In this document: positions 23,116 through 35,328 of the stretch, piece after piece
Layout: each line of letters starts with the position of its first letter
Position numbering within the stretch: the stretch's first letter is position 1
Assembly: GCA_021030915.1 (NCBI GenBank)
Contig: JAGEMR010000026.1
Span: forward strand, 186,001 to 250,000
Reading direction: 5' to 3'
Length of the DNA: 64,000 bases
Source: Astrothelium macrocarpum
Lineage: Eukaryota; Ascomycota; Dothideomycetes; Trypetheliales; Trypetheliaceae
Notes under the pieces: model-generated
What the model was told of the DNA's origin: nothing
Databases searched by the model: none
Seen by the model: only the letters and a program-made list of their open reading frames with translations
Position numbers and translations under genes: made by a program

Positions 23116-23857
23116 ATGCCTGAACGACGTAAGATCCATCCCTTACTCCTATCTATTCCATAGAAAAGTGTGGACACTTGCTAACAGGACTCTCTTAGCC
23201 CCTTTAACTGCGTACGAGCTCGAAGGATGTATGCTATAAGCAAAACTCGACATGGGGTTCCACTGCGACTGCGAAATGCTGACACATTTGAGTTATTCAG
23301 TTGGCATTGTCCGGCAATTCTACCAACTCTTCGATAACAATCGAGCCAGCGTCAGGGATGCCTATGTCCGTTTTTACCCTCAACACCCTCGCTGTAGGAA
23401 TTGCTGCTTATAATAGATCAGCGAGAGAATTCAGTGCTCACGTGGCAAGGAGAAAATGTTACTGGCACGGTCGAAATAATGAAAAAAATCGAGGTCCGTT
23501 TAACACTTCGTTTTGATAATGTCAAAAGCTTATATCACGTTACCAATCATAGAATCTGAGTTTTTCGAGGATCGAGCACAGCGTACAGATGAGCGAGGGT
23601 GAAGATCCGAGAGATTCGATGTCGGTCCAGCAGCTTGCCGAAGGAAGTCTGCTTGTTCACGTGGTTGGGAGACTATTGGTATGGATTTTAGCTTCATTGC
23701 CGCCTGGAGACATGATGCTGGAATGTTGTGACTAATTACTAGAGTATAGGCTGATGAAGAGAGAATACCACTACCCTTCACAGAAACGTTCGTATGGATG
23801 ACCGACGCTCAAGGAGGAAAGTATGTACTGAGCGACACCTTCCGGCTTCTGGTGTAA
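23116..23857 (+). CDS. NTF2-like protein (nuclear transport factor 2 family)
   Basis: NTF2 carries Ran-GDP into the nucleus. The gene is broken into six exons (23116..23128, 23199..23228, 23301..23365, 23422..23493, 23553..23679, 23750..23857; some ends are plus or minus one base) that join in frame to about 137 residues. The joined protein reads through FGIVRQFYQLFDNNRASV, DAYRENSVLTWQGENVTG, KKIENLSFSRIEHSVQ, LLVHVVGRLLADEERIP and ends YVLSDTFRLLV, matching the order and spacing of NTF2 from helix 1 to the last strand. The Tyr-Arg-Glu-Asn-Ser core is rebuilt by splicing at GATCAG. Differences from canonical NTF2 are a longer N-terminus, a longer loop (SEGEDPRDSMSVQQLAEG) and loss of the final Gly, so it may be a divergent paralogue. 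Two introns start GTCCGT, a weak donor. Confidence 0.75.
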
Positions 23858-24434
23858 ATCTCGCTTTAGGATTAAGATGCGTCGTTAATTGCCCAGAGGT
23901 GGTCGTCCGAATGCAAGATTATTGGTTCGCTGGATTGTTAGATCCAAAGTGCCTTACAAGTTCTTCTAGTGAAGCTCACATTCTCGAATTTTTTGTGAGT
24001 AGGAAAAAGAGACATCCTTTTACTTTTCTGCTATGATTGTGTGGATCGATAGATAAATACCTTCCATGATATGAAAATCCTCTCATATCAATGTTCGAAA
24101 CTTTGTCAGTGGCGCGCTCCCAATATTCTTAGCAGTTATTGGCTGCCCTTGTGACGCTGCGCCTGCACGTATCCAGGAGGCCACCCAAATGTCGGGTTCA
24201 ACCAGGAATATTGAGTGGACGAGACGCTGTCTCAGCTGGAAGAGGTATGTTTGCTTTTTCCCCCCCCCCCCTGCCGTACAAATCTGCCTTAGCACTGTGC
24301 CACATCAATAGGCAACGAGCCAGCGCCTATATCGTGTACTCTTCAAATAGTGTCTATCATCCCAAAATGTGGTCCACACCTCATCTCATCTCTCTTTCTA
24401 CACCCACAAGAGAAAAGAAAAAAGCGAACCAAAC
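23858..24434. other. Non-coding gap with 12-base poly-C
   Basis: Spacer holding the promoter of the next gene. A run of 12 C bases lies at about 24260-24271. Nothing else recognised. Confidence 0.4.
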
Positions 24435-26718
24435 ATGCCTATACCGACGATATCATCCATAGGAGATATTCTTGCCATAGCAGAGTTGGCATTCAAAACC
24501 GCAAAAGCTCTCGACGATAGTAGAGGATCAGCAAAAGAATATCAAGATATTGTTAGAGGACTCCTGGGCGTTCAAAAATCCCTTACAGAGCTTCATGCTC
24601 TTTGTACTTCACTAGACCGGAACGCACCATACATTCAGCTTAGCGAAGCTATCCAGCAAGAGGTTGAAGATTGTCAAATCTTGTTGAAAGACTGCGAACA
24701 AGGGATAAAAAAGTTCGACAAGACTCTCAGGGTAGGTGGAAGTGGGAGCAAGTGGAAGGATGTCGTATCCAAACTCCGTTGGACGCTTTCGCAAAAAGGA
24801 TTTGTCTCCGAAATCACGCAGCGCTTCCAAACCCGCATTAGTTCCATCGAACTCTTGGCAACGACTTTACAGCTCATAAAGACGGATATCAGCGATGCCA
24901 ATCTCTACGCTCGCTTCGACGAGATCGAGAGGAATATATCAGAGGCTCGGCATGACAATCTGTTGACCTCGCTCAAGGACGAGATCAGACGTAACAATAC
25001 CTTGATCGAACAACAGGCGCGTTCGTTTTGGTGGCTTACTCTACCTAATGCGCGGAGGGTTTGTTCTGACTTATTCGATAAGCTCCGTATGATTGCAGCT
25101 GTGGGCCAAGAGACGTTACTAGAGGTAAAGAGGATTAGTGCCCAGGTTCCGCGGCCTGTTCAACCTTGGTCTGATCAGCCGGCATTACTGGACGATCCGT
25201 TTCGGCGAATTGTGCCAATACCCATCGAATTCATTACTTCTTGGGAATTCTTTGATACCTTGATGGATAACAGGTTTGAAAACCTGCCTGGGGCAAAAAT
25301 GATCAAGCAGCGAGACTACATCTTGGAAGATGCCAACTCCCTACAACGCTTTCATCGGTGGAAACCCTGGGAAGCAGCTTTCCAGCCTGGCAGAACTGTG
25401 AAGATGAGCGTAGTGTTGAATGGCATTACGGCACCCAGACGAGCATGCCCCTCTTGTCAGGCCGAAGAACAAGGTTGCTCAGATGAACAGCTTGATTGGT
25501 ATGGAGGACGTTCTAAGAGCATGTGTATACCAATGTGCAATTCGCTAACTGAGCAATAGCAAATCATGCGGTCTACAATATCAGCGACTGGTTGAAGATG
25601 TTGTTATACCGACACGCCTTGCATCACAAAACTACAGGGACGAGAAAAATATCCACCACAAGAATAATTTCAGGCATCGGAGACACGAAAGGACCGCCGT
25701 TGAGAACCCGACCAAGCGGAAACTCTGGGATATCGATCCTGAGGACAACCAAGTCAGGAAATTTCGTCGCATACGTCTCGTTTCAACTGAAGATACAAAG
25801 GTGACTGAAAGCGACTCTCGCCCTCTTGCGCTTCCGAGTCAATCATTCACGGCCAATTCCATACTCGCCAATTGCCTATGCGGGTTGACTGAGAGAGTGA
25901 TTGATCTCGAGGATTACATCCAGTGTACTTTATGTGGCAACTATCAACACCTCCGATGTCATAGGATACAGTCATGTCCAGACCATGATTGGCGCTGCTT
26001 GCGCTGTTATTTTATCGTCAATGGACAGCGTGATTGGAAGGATTCTGGGAGGCGGTGTCCTTTTCTAGGCTGTGGTTTCCAAAGTATTGACCGCATGTTT
26101 ATCGGGGAATTCGAGGGCCAACTCTTGCATCTTCTCTCACATGAAGATATTGAGGTTGCCTGTACATTTTGCGATATCTCGGATGATGAAAAACGCCCAA
26201 GCTTTGCACATGCACGAGTCTATAGAACGCATCTTGCACTCGTTCACGGTGCCGATGTCTTGAACACACCCTTACCCCGTTCAATGACGCCGAGATCATT
26301 TCCTCAAGTACCTGAAGAGGAGCAGATGACATCTGATGCATGCTGCAGTCTCTGCAAGCTGAAGCTCACCTCGTTGACGGAAGCAGCAGACCACGTTGAA
26401 ATTTGTGCTGCCCGGACCATTGTACATCGTGGTTATGATGCATTGCTTATGAACGATAGAATGGTTGGTCGTCTCGACTATTTGATCACGAAAGACATCA
26501 ACATACCCAGCTCGGACGAAGTGTTAGAGCGTAAGATAAAGCTTGGTTTCTATAAGCCAATAGAGACCGACCCAGTGACTGGCTTGCCGCGTGGCGTGGA
26601 CCCGAATTCCATGCTCTACAAGCTGACCCAGCCTGGAACTCCAAACACAAACGGCCTGGATTCTTTGTTCAATCCAAAGAAAACTCAACGCCTGATATCT
26701 AACGAAAGTGAACAGTGA
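24435..26718 (+). CDS. Ubiquitin-like / PHD-finger / zinc-binding multidomain protein
   Basis: Two exons (24435..25498, 25560..26718) give 740 residues. The N-terminal 200 residues are helical and resemble the fungal N-terminal domain found on STAND and related proteins (ISSIGDILAIAELAFKTAKAL). At about residues 275-345 follows a ubiquitin-like segment of the kind that begins VPIPIEFITSWEFFDTL and ends WEAAFQPGRTVKMSVVLN. The intron restores a CxxC...CxxC pair (CPSCQ then DCKSCG). After a basic stretch (FRHRRHERT, KRKLW) comes a C4HC3 PHD finger (CLCG, CTLC, HLRCH, CPDHDWRCLRC), then Cys/His motifs of C2H2 type (CTFC with HLALVHG, and CSLC with HVEIC). It is probably a nuclear regulator that reads histone tails. 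The chosen ATG at 24435 fits the family better than 24369. Confidence 0.72.
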
Positions 26719-27137
26719 CTTTGTACGGCATAAACTCGAAAGAATTACCACTTCCTTGGGCTTTGGTGAGCTCGTCTCCATGAACACGTCGCGTTCAGGT
26801 ATGATTATGACTTGAGAGTGATTGAACTCGATCTTTTAGTCGTTCTGGAACATGGTAGTATTGGTACGACATGGGTTTGACGGTGAAGGTTATTCGACAT
26901 CATTTGGGTGCTCATCTAGTTAGTATTTTCTCTTTGTAGAACATCATATATCACAATATGATAGGACCGAGGTTTGGAGTTTTGGCTAGAATATAGATAG
27001 CCTGTTTTACTCTTCGGTATTCTACTCATCAATGTATGAATCGACACTACCTAATAACAAATGATCGAGAGGCATTGCAAGTCTACGTGGTGAGGCTCAT
27101 GTCTTTCGTCAGGCTGTGGCTGGGGTTCGGAGCTGGC
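26719..27137. other. Gap left of the mariner element
   Basis: Contains the 3' flank of the PHD gene, is moderately AT-rich, and ends at the transposon. No gene seen. Confidence 0.4.
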
Positions 27138-27240
27138 AGGCATACGGACAAAACAGGTGGGACCACACAACCCGCGTTTCCCCATCAACCCCACCAAATT
27201 TACTAGTAAACAGTGGGAGCTGCTGGGCAATTCCACCCAC
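27138..27240 (+). repeat. Left terminal inverted repeat of the mariner element
   Basis: Matches the reverse complement of 28526..28628, starting AGGCATACGGACAAAACAGG and running past GTAAACAGTGGGAGCTG. Confidence 0.85.
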
Positions 27241-27399
27241 ATACCTTGCTTTCATCTGTTTTCAAAATTGATTTCGTCTCATTTAACCATGATGGTAAGC
27301 TGCAATTTTAATGGCCATATTGACACACGTGAATTGCTAACATCTGATTGTGAGCTGCTATCTCGTCAGCCAAATAAGGTCGTTCGTACACCTCATTGA

Positions 27400-28455
27400 T
27401 CTGCTTTAAAGCAAACATTCGAAATCGAAGATAATTATTCACCATTTCATCGTCGATCCAAATATGAAATCCTTCAAGTATTGAATTATCCTCGTTCTAC
27501 CGCCTATCGCCACCTGAAGGATCCAACTCCTCGATATACAGATCCAATGACGAATCCAGGACGTCATCGAATCCTCAATCATACATTTCTCACAGCCATT
27601 CTTTGTTGGATCACATTCAATTTCGAACACCGTATTTTGACGCTGCCGAATATGTGTATGCAACTGAACCTACCCTGTTCTACTCGTACACTGAAGAGAC
27701 GACTTGCTGAACGAGGCTATCACCGCTATAAAGCATGCTGGGGATGATACATCAAATCTGTATCAAAACAGAAGCGAATTGATTTTATTAGACAGTATTT
27801 CAGCTGGAATGATGAGAATTGGAAGCTCGTACATTTCTCAGATGAGACTCATTTTGCTATTGGCCAGGAGAATCATTATTGGATTATTAGGCACTATTGG
27901 TAGCGCTGTGAACCTGATTGTATACAATTCAAATCTCAAAGAAACAATATCACATTACATTATTGGGCTGCTGTTGATTGGAATTTCAAGACTGAACTGT
28001 ATTTATATTGGGATCAAGAAAAAACTGGAAATCTCACGTAAGAATAGTATATGGAGATTTTGGATAATATCTATCTACCTGCTCTTCATACACATCAAAC
28101 TGCTCTACCCAAACACCTTCGAAAGCATATCGTTCTTGAAGAGGATGGAGATAATGCTCATGGCAATCGCTCAAAACAGAATTCTGTCAACAATTTCAAA
28201 CAACAGCATAGAATCAAATCGTACATAAACTGTCCGTACAGCCCTGACTTCAGTATTATTGAGACGATATGGAGGATTATCAAACAGCGAATTCGTACGA
28301 ACCACTGTGACAGCCTCATATAAAAACAGTTTATCAGAACCATTCGTTATGAATGGAATCAGCTGAATCAAGACGAGATCAACAGACAGATATTGATCAT
28401 ACAGGACCGTTTACATATTTGTTTGAATAATCAAAACCTCTCCACCAAATTTTAA
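27400..28455 (+). pseudogene. Degenerate Tc1/mariner transposase
   Basis: Pieces in all three plus frames show a DDE transposase: SDETHFAIGQENH near 27838 (first Asp), LEEDGDNAHG near 28137 (second Asp) and CPYSPDFSIIETIWRIIKQR near 28230 (the Glu block). Between them are several stops and frame changes, for example after TEETTC near 27708 and IRHYW near 27900, so no full-length protein is made. The N-terminal helix-turn-helix part is also unreadable beyond HRKLxxx-like remnants. Confidence 0.8.
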
Positions 28456-28525
28456 TAAGACGAAAATTTAACTAACTGATCAAATTGCTTTATTTTTTAT
28501 TTATCTGTATATGAATTAAATGTGT

Positions 28526-28628
28526 TGAGGTGGAGCAGCCCGACAGCTCCCACTGTTTACTAGTAAATATGGTGGGGTTGATGGGGGAACGCGGGTTGTG
28601 TGGTCCCACCTGTTTTGTCCGTATGCCT
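28526..28628 (-). repeat. Right terminal inverted repeat of the mariner element
   Basis: Inverted copy of 27138..27240. Differences are two or three single bases in the outer 85 bases and more toward the inner end. Confidence 0.85.
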
Positions 28629-28979
28629 GCTGGCTAGACCCTGATTGACGCTTGCCTCTTCCAGACGAGAGAGCGGCCAAAGCTGTCAGACGTGAACGCT
28701 CAAACAACTCTCAGGCACCTGGTGATCCATCTAATAAACACTGTTTCTATAACTCCTGATTTCTCATAACGACACCTCATCAAATCATCTCGTCCGAACT
28801 GACCCATCTTGGCCATTCTTGAATCGTTCAATTTGCTTTGCGAATAGCCAGCTATACGAGACGGCTGTGATTCTCAAACAATCTTCCTTGCGGCGTGCGA
28901 CGTCTTGCGACCCAGCCTTCCAAAAGGCCTTCAGCTTCCAATCAAGTGTAGCAGACCTTCAAAAGCATAGACCGGCACA
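28629..28979. other. Promoter region of TVP18
   Basis: About 350 bases between the transposon end and the TVP18 start. No gene seen. The insertion lies close enough to affect TVP18 expression, though nothing in the sequence shows that it does. Confidence 0.4.
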
Positions 28980-29768
28980 ATGACGCTTGCAGAGGAGTTT
29001 AGGTCACGAAATTTCAGTGAGTGCAAGTCTGAAAGAATCAACGGTGATCCAATTCTAATGCACATCATCTACAGGTATATACGCACAATGGTCAGTCCAC
29101 AGCCTTTGACACCAATCGCTTGCGCCTCTGTCATTTTTTGGAAAAGCCCGCGCTCGCCGCGACACACTCTTGGAATTGAGTCCCCACGCAAGGCTGCGCA
29201 TGCCGTGACAATAGTCTCGCCTGACATGCTGAATTAAAGTGAACGTGACGAATGGCTGATGGCAATCATAGGACGGGCATATTGTGTATGTTCCTTTGCT
29301 TTGCTTTGGGCATTGCAAACATCTTCCACATTGGCGCACTGGTCATTATATTCAGCATCATTTGTCTGTGAGTACAAAAGTTTTCAGGACACTGCAGTGC
29401 ATTTGGCGCCGCTCTACCGTAGATCCGATCAAATTCGCTAATACAATTGCTTTTCTTGTAGAGTGTCGGCCTTTGTGATCCTTTTCCTCGAAATCCCTCT
29501 CCTGCTTCGAATCTGCCCGACATCAGAAAAATTTGATACATTCATCCGGCGCTTCGAGACCAATTTTATGCGCGCTGGCATATATGGCGTAATGAGTCTT
29601 GTCCAGTGGCTCAGTCTGCTTGTGAAACCAAGACCGACCAGCTTGATCGCCGCTGCTGTTGTTCTCCTGATCGCGGCTGCATTCTACGCCCTGGCTGGCC
29701 TCAAGGGCCAAGGTTTTGTCGGAAGCAAGACATTGGGAGGACACGGTGTTGCGCAGATGATTGTGTAG
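28980..29768 (+). CDS. TVP18: Golgi membrane protein TVP18
   Basis: TVP18 is a late-Golgi vesicle membrane protein. Four exons (28980..29016, 29075..29090, 29272..29367, 29462..29768) join in frame to 151 residues, the usual length. Exon 2 is only 16 bases and supplies the IYAQ part of SIYAQWTG. Hydrophobic helices lie at ILCMFLCFALGIANIF, ALVIIFSIICLVSAFVILF, AGIYGVMSLVQWLSLL and SLIAAAVVLLIAAAFYALAGL. The family signatures ICPTSEKFDTFIRRFETN and LKGQGFVGSKTLGGHGVAQ are present near the end. The start MTLAEEFRSRNF is the conserved N-terminus. Confidence 0.95.
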
Positions 29769-30836
29769 GGGGTAACGGGTAGATGAAATGAAAGCGTGTA
29801 ATGAAGATGTCGAGGCATCAGGCCCCTCGACATCAGGGTGCGTCACAGCGTGCGAAGAGCATTGGAGGCTCTTTATGAGAAAGTAGATATCTTTTATCTT
29901 GTATTCTTCGTTCAGAAATAGCGCAATGGGGCGTCAAGGCGATTCAAAATAGCCCGTGGAGGGTAATGGGTACTCTCGAAACGAGTTCAATGGGAATCAA
30001 TTCTGTTCCGCCGATGGTAACCGACCGTCCACAGCATATTTGAGCCGCAAGGAAAGTGAAGGGTGCATAATGTCCTGGGAATTTCAAGGTACCCGTAGAA
30101 GCTTACGGCGGCAACGGCCTGTCACACATATTGCGGGGAACCGGTGGCAAGGGCGCATCGGATCGATCACATTTTCAAACTCTCCAATCTTTTGGACATG
30201 TTGAGAAGCAGTTTTGATTACGTGCGTGTGCGAGGTAATAATGTGACGTGCAGAGTGGAGGCTGCATGTAAACAGACAGCTCGACCGTGGTCAACTGGAT
30301 CAACAAATGCCGCACGAACTCACTGCTGGTCCAATGATGGCTGGCCGAGTGTCGATCGTGAAGAGCGTCTGATCCGCCGCAAAACCCAGACAGGCTTAGA
30401 CTCGAGGCGTTGCATGCATCCATGGCTTTTTGCTTCCACCGCCATAAGAACCAGACGCTCCTGTTCCGTGGGCATTTTGCCTTGTTTGTGGCCTCGTGCC
30501 AGACTTGTTCTCCGTTTCCGTTGACTGTTCTTGTTTCCTTTTGCTGCTTCCTATTTCTGCTTGAATTGATCAAGGTAAGCATTGAGCTCAGAGTACCTAC
30601 CTGCTACATTCCTTGCATCATAAAGAGCTCCCCTTGGGTCACTGAACATGTAAATCACGACATCACCGGCCATTGAACCATGCTCCCTATTTCTAGAGTG
30701 ATGCTCTTCGTGGTCAATGCTCACTCTTTGCTGTTCGCTTGGTAATTGCATGAAAGCTAATGAAAAAAAGGTCCAACCAAGTGCAACAACTTCCTACCCA
30801 GGTTCATACCATTTGTAGCTTCCTTTTACAACCACC
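29769..30836. other. Non-coding gap before AIM21
   Basis: 1.07 kb. Ordinary composition. Contains the AIM21 promoter, with the ATG preceded by ACCACC, a strong initiation context. Open frames at 30144-30524 and on the other strand look random. Confidence 0.4.
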
Positions 30837-33800
30837 ATGTCGGCTCCCATCGTTCCTGCCCGCCCTGCTCGCTCGCAGCACCCGCCGTCCCCTCTTCAAG
30901 CCCAAGATATACCAATAGTCCCTCCTCGTCCTTCTCGTCGCAAGGATATGTCCGTGTCTCCTGCAAGAGAACACTACGCCCGTTCCCCTTTGAACGAGAC
31001 TCCACCAGTATCAATGCAGCCCAACAAAGTCTATAGCCAGAGCAACCTCTCTGCCTCCAATCTTCCTCCACGCCCACCCAGTGTTGAGCATTTGCCTTCC
31101 ATAGGACAGGAGGGCCTTGAATATGCAAGTCTGTCCCGTGAAGTTACAAATGAGAGCGTTGGTAGTGAGGCACCTCAGCAAACAAGCAATATAGCTGGAG
31201 ACTTACCTCTGCATGCTCCAAAAGCGTCGGTGCCTTCATCAACGGCTCAGTCAAGAATTTCAGGGGTCACTCGTACAGATTCGCACACCGCTGCCGCTGT
31301 CGGCATTGGCAAAGCTGAAGAGGAAGATGTTGAAAGATCACCGTCCGCTGGCCATTCCCTAAAAACCAGGACAAGCTTCAATCGCTCGAGCTCTACTTTG
31401 CCGACTGAACGTCCTGGCTCGGGCCGTCCATCGTCGACCTTTCATGATGACGAGGAGCATGGCATTCCCGAAATCGGTCGGCAAGTTCCCATGTATCCAA
31501 ACGCTGGAGATGTACAAGCTCCCACCCCTCAGCCAGTTCAAAGCAGCCATTCAACCGGTATTGGTTTCTTTAATGACTCGAGTGCACCCGGCACTCGGAG
31601 CCAAAGCAGTCATGGTCGTAGGCGGAGTGCGCAATTTAGTCAGCCGCCTGGTAGCTACGGCCTGCATGGACATGGAGTGGCCCCTCAAGACCAATTCGAA
31701 AAGGATTGGTACAACAAGCATCCGGATGCTTTGCAACGTGAAGAAGGGGAATATGGACCAAGTCTTCACACTCCACGAAATGAATGGGCTCTCAGCAGCG
31801 AAGAATTGAACAAGCTTGTCCAGGAGACTGGCAAGGTTGACGCAGGGATGGGTATGCTAATTAATACAGCAACCTTTTGGAGACATACTGATCAAACCTG
31901 CAGCTACATCTTCAAAAGCCACGAGTGTGCCTAATGAAGAAATTGGTTATCTAGCGTCCGAAGAGTATACTTCTCGCACGACTTCTCCACGACCTCCTAC
32001 ATCCGCTGTCAACCGTCATCGTCTAAGTGGGTCACAGACTTATGCTGAGTCACCTCTTCGAGAGACGAGCTTTCCCATCGGCACTTCTAGTCATCCAAAG
32101 GAGGCAAAGAGCGCTGAATCTGCCGTAGAAAGTGAAGATGATATTGTTCACGTTGACCCGCCTGCACATCCTCGTAACAAGATCCACGGAGGAGGCTATG
32201 ATCCACCCACTGAGGACTTGGGGCCTCTTGGAGGCAACACTGAAGAGTTGGGAGGCTGGATTGTTGAAAAGGGTGAAGGCGTGCCAATTTTGGCCTCTGA
32301 TGAAGTAGCAAAGAATCCAGAGGCAGAACATATGCAGCCAGCTGTATCACCTGAGCAAGAAAGAAATGAAGGCACCTATTATGCAGGACTTGATTCAGAA
32401 GGACATCCACAATATCAGAGTGGGTGGAGAAGTAGTAGCCGACCAACAAGTAGACCTTCCAGTCGACCATCGAGCATGCACGGAGCCCCTCCGAGCTTTT
32501 TGAGATTTACTCCTCACGAGGAATTTGAAGCTGGTGGGACTCCACTTGAAGAAATCGAGGAATACGAGCCTTTGTTCCCAGAAGATGAGAAGGACGAGAA
32601 GAGAAAACCAGGGACGCTAGCTACTAAGTCGAGGAGACCTGATCTCGCCCGCCACCATTTCCCAAGCCAAGATACTTGGGAGGATACACCAAGTAGTCTT
32701 CAACTCGAAACGACTGTGAAGAGCCCGCAATTACCTGAAGAGAAGCCCTCAACTATCGACAGCAAACCCGCAAAAGTATTCGAGCCACCAGAAGCTGAGC
32801 AGTCTCGCAAAGGAGACGCTAGCGCAGAAGACCGAGCAGCACTCATATCTGAGCAGACCAGACAATTTGCCAAATCTCACTTCAAGCCTGACTTGATACA
32901 AGAGCTTGGAAGTGCTGGCGATCGCCCGGGACTGCAGCCCCGGTTTCCAAGTCAAGACATCTGGGAGGACACACCTTCAAGCGCATATCTTCAGACCACT
33001 GTCGGATCTCCCCAAGTTCAAGATGACGTAACAAGTCCAGTAGATGCAAGGCCGACTGAACAAGAGAAAGCCAAACCCATGGTTCCTGAGCGACCTGCTC
33101 GTTCCAAGGCTGGTGCAGCAATTGCGGCTGGGAGGGCGGAGAAAAAAGACGGCTCACCAACTGAACGGAAACCACCGATAATCCCCGACAGGCCCAAACC
33201 AGTCGTACCCGCACGACCTACAAAACATACCACAAAAGCGGAAGAGGCTGCTGCAGATACTGCACCTTTGACAAAAACAACATCTGTCGGAAGCGACACC
33301 TCTAGTACATCTGCTGCTGTGCCTGACAAGGTCAATGTTGCCAAGCTTAAGCCAGCACCGCCTGCTCGTCCTGCCGCTGGGAGCAAGATTGCCGCGCTCA
33401 AAGCGGGATTCATGAGTGACTTGCAAAATAAACTATCCCTTGGTCCACAACAAGTCAAGAAGCAGGAAGAGGAAGAAAACGCTGCAAGGGAGGCAGAAGA
33501 GAAAGAGAAGCAACCGCTCAGTGATGCCCGTAAGGGTCGTGCACGCGGTCCTCAGAGACGAAAACCGGCCGCCAGCCCAGCTGCCACGTCCACAGCTGAA
33601 TCTCCTGATTCCAAAAGTGTCTGTACCCTTGCACCTACGACCACTGTATGGGCGATCGATGATGAACAAGGCCTTCTAGACGTTCCATCCTACACCGCAG
33701 TCGAAGTCTCTACTCACATCACGTCCGCTTCCAAGCCTCAAGCCCCACTCAATGAACCCGTCGGCCATGACGCACCCTCGAAACCTCTGTCCGAACAGCC

Positions 33801-34173
33801 AATCCCTCATTCCGAGAAGAGCGATCCTCTCGTCACGCACGCCACCACGGCCGCTACCGCCGAACCAACTACTGCATCTTCCATCACCGCAGCTCTTGAC
33901 CCTTTACCAGCCGGGGAGCCTTCGCTTCCGCGTGCCGTCCCGTCGACGCTGGCGGGCGAGGATGAACCCCTGGCGAAGGAAGTCGAGCAGGAGCAGCAGC
34001 GAGACGAGACGACGCAGACTGGGCAAACCGAAATAGAGATCTCGAAGGCAGGTGAGGATCCGAGTGTGGAGAAGCTGACGGCGTTTGTTGGGGGGAAGGC
34101 TAGAGAGGAAGGCACGGTCTTGGTGAGTGGTGACGGGACAGCGGAGACAGAGGAAGCAGGACAGGCCGCATGA
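30837..34173 (+). CDS. AIM21: Aim21-like actin-patch regulator
   Basis: Aim21 works at cortical actin patches and promotes actin assembly; in yeast it acts with Tda2. Two exons (30837..31851, 31904..34173) encode 1094 residues, largely disordered. Class I/II proline motifs recur (IVPARPARS, IVPPRPSRR, MVPERPARSK, IIPDRPKPVVPARPTK, PAPPARPAAG). The paired signatures FPSQDTWEDTPSSLQL and FPSQDIWEDTPSSAYL, and the conserved block SKIAALKAGFMSDLQNKL, identify the Aim21 family. Ser/Arg repeats (SSRPTSRPSSRPSSMHG) lie near residue 520. The C-terminal 250 residues are Ala/Glu/Thr-rich. Intron 1 starts GTATGCTAATT and lies in a conserved charged segment. SH3-domain partners probably bind the proline motifs. 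Confidence 0.88.
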
Positions 34174-35328
34174 CATGTAGAAGAGCCTGGGGTGGCCAGG
34201 AGGCATGAGGGGTGTTGACTTGTTGCGAACATGTATAAACTTTTGGTGGGTTCGCAGCTGGACTGGCGAGTTGAACTGTGCAGAACTAGCGGTCAGGAAC
34301 GTCTGTATCGTTTCGGTGTAAAAGATTTCATCGGTGTAGACTGTTTAAACAAAAGAGTTTGAGGATTGCTCCCTGCTCAGCGGAGTTTTGTAGTGCGACA
34401 TGGAAAAGCAAAATGGAGCCATCTGTCCGTCTTCTCGCCAGTCTCTCCTTAAAGTTTACAAAATACTTTCTGCCAAAAACCTTTTCATTCACTTCGATAT
34501 AAACGCATTGATAGAAATGAAGAAGAGTTGATACTGGCCAAATCAGAGCAACAGCTACTTGAATCTGCAAAGGAAATTTTCCACCAGTTTTCATATCGGA
34601 TCCGAATATAGTAAACACAACGCCAAGGGATATGTACTGGCGTACGTAGTGAATTACGTGGGAGCTAAGCTCGCCAACTTAGTGGGGATAAGGAACTTAG
34701 TAATGACAGCTGCATTAATCTGAAGGTAGTCTTGTTCTATGTTAGTTGATGTCAACAGACTTTAAGCATCAAAAGAGGTATTCACTCGATTTGATACTTG
34801 TTTAGTTGGTCTTAGACAGGGGTTACAAAAAAAAATCGCTACCCCCTGTACTACACTTCCGTTTCTAACTGACGTACGCTTCACACAGGTATCAGGAAGA
34901 TAGCGAAAGCGCTGTTCAACACAGCAAATAAGCCGGGATGACTAGAAAAAGAAAAGAGTAGTGTAGACGAGATCTGAAATGGCACCGGAAAGCAGTGATG
35001 AGGAGCTGGGCATCCTCCTCGGATGGTCCCCTAAGTATACTCTACGCCCACTGGTGGAGGATATTCTAATACAATGCCCTAGAATACTTTGTTTTCCCAT
35101 TGGTATTTAATTTTGCAATTTTTTTGGATGAAAGGTCGTCGCGCCACTCGGGTTGGCGAACATCAGTATCAAATTCTGCTTGATAGGTGTTTATCTTCGC
35201 TTTTCACTGCTATTGACTCGATAACAAAATAAAGCTGGATTGATTCTTAATGGCGACTGTGAATTGGTCAAGAAAACCTCTTGGTGTGGACGAAGATCAA
35301 GTACTTCGGCATATTGCAGCAACTAGGG
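34174..35328. other. Non-coding gap
   Basis: 1.15 kb between the convergent 3' ends of AIM21 and the next gene. A short plus-strand start at 34979 reads MAPESSDEELGILLGWSPK and then runs out. No domain recognised. Confidence 0.35.

Larger units (their letters stand above)
27138..28628. mobile_element. Tc1/mariner-type DNA transposon with ~100-base inverted ends (inactive)
   Basis: A 1.49-kb element. Its two ends are inverted copies over about 100 bases (27138..27240 and 28526..28628) with only a few mismatches. The innermost part includes the palindrome TTTACTAGTAAA. Inside is a plus-strand transposase relic. Beyond AGGCATACGG and its inverted copy lie identical 6-base flanks, GCTGGC, at 27132-27137 and 28629-28634. 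Alternatively, if the classical TA of this superfamily is the target site, the ends begin CGGACAAAACAGG and the short outer inverted match AGGCA/TGCCT is part of a palindromic target. Confidence 0.85.

Noticed and set aside
25499..25559. Stop at 25559 as the end of the ubiquitin-like gene, with a separate PHD gene after it
   Set aside because: A clean 61-base GT-AG intron joins both and restores a CxxC pair.
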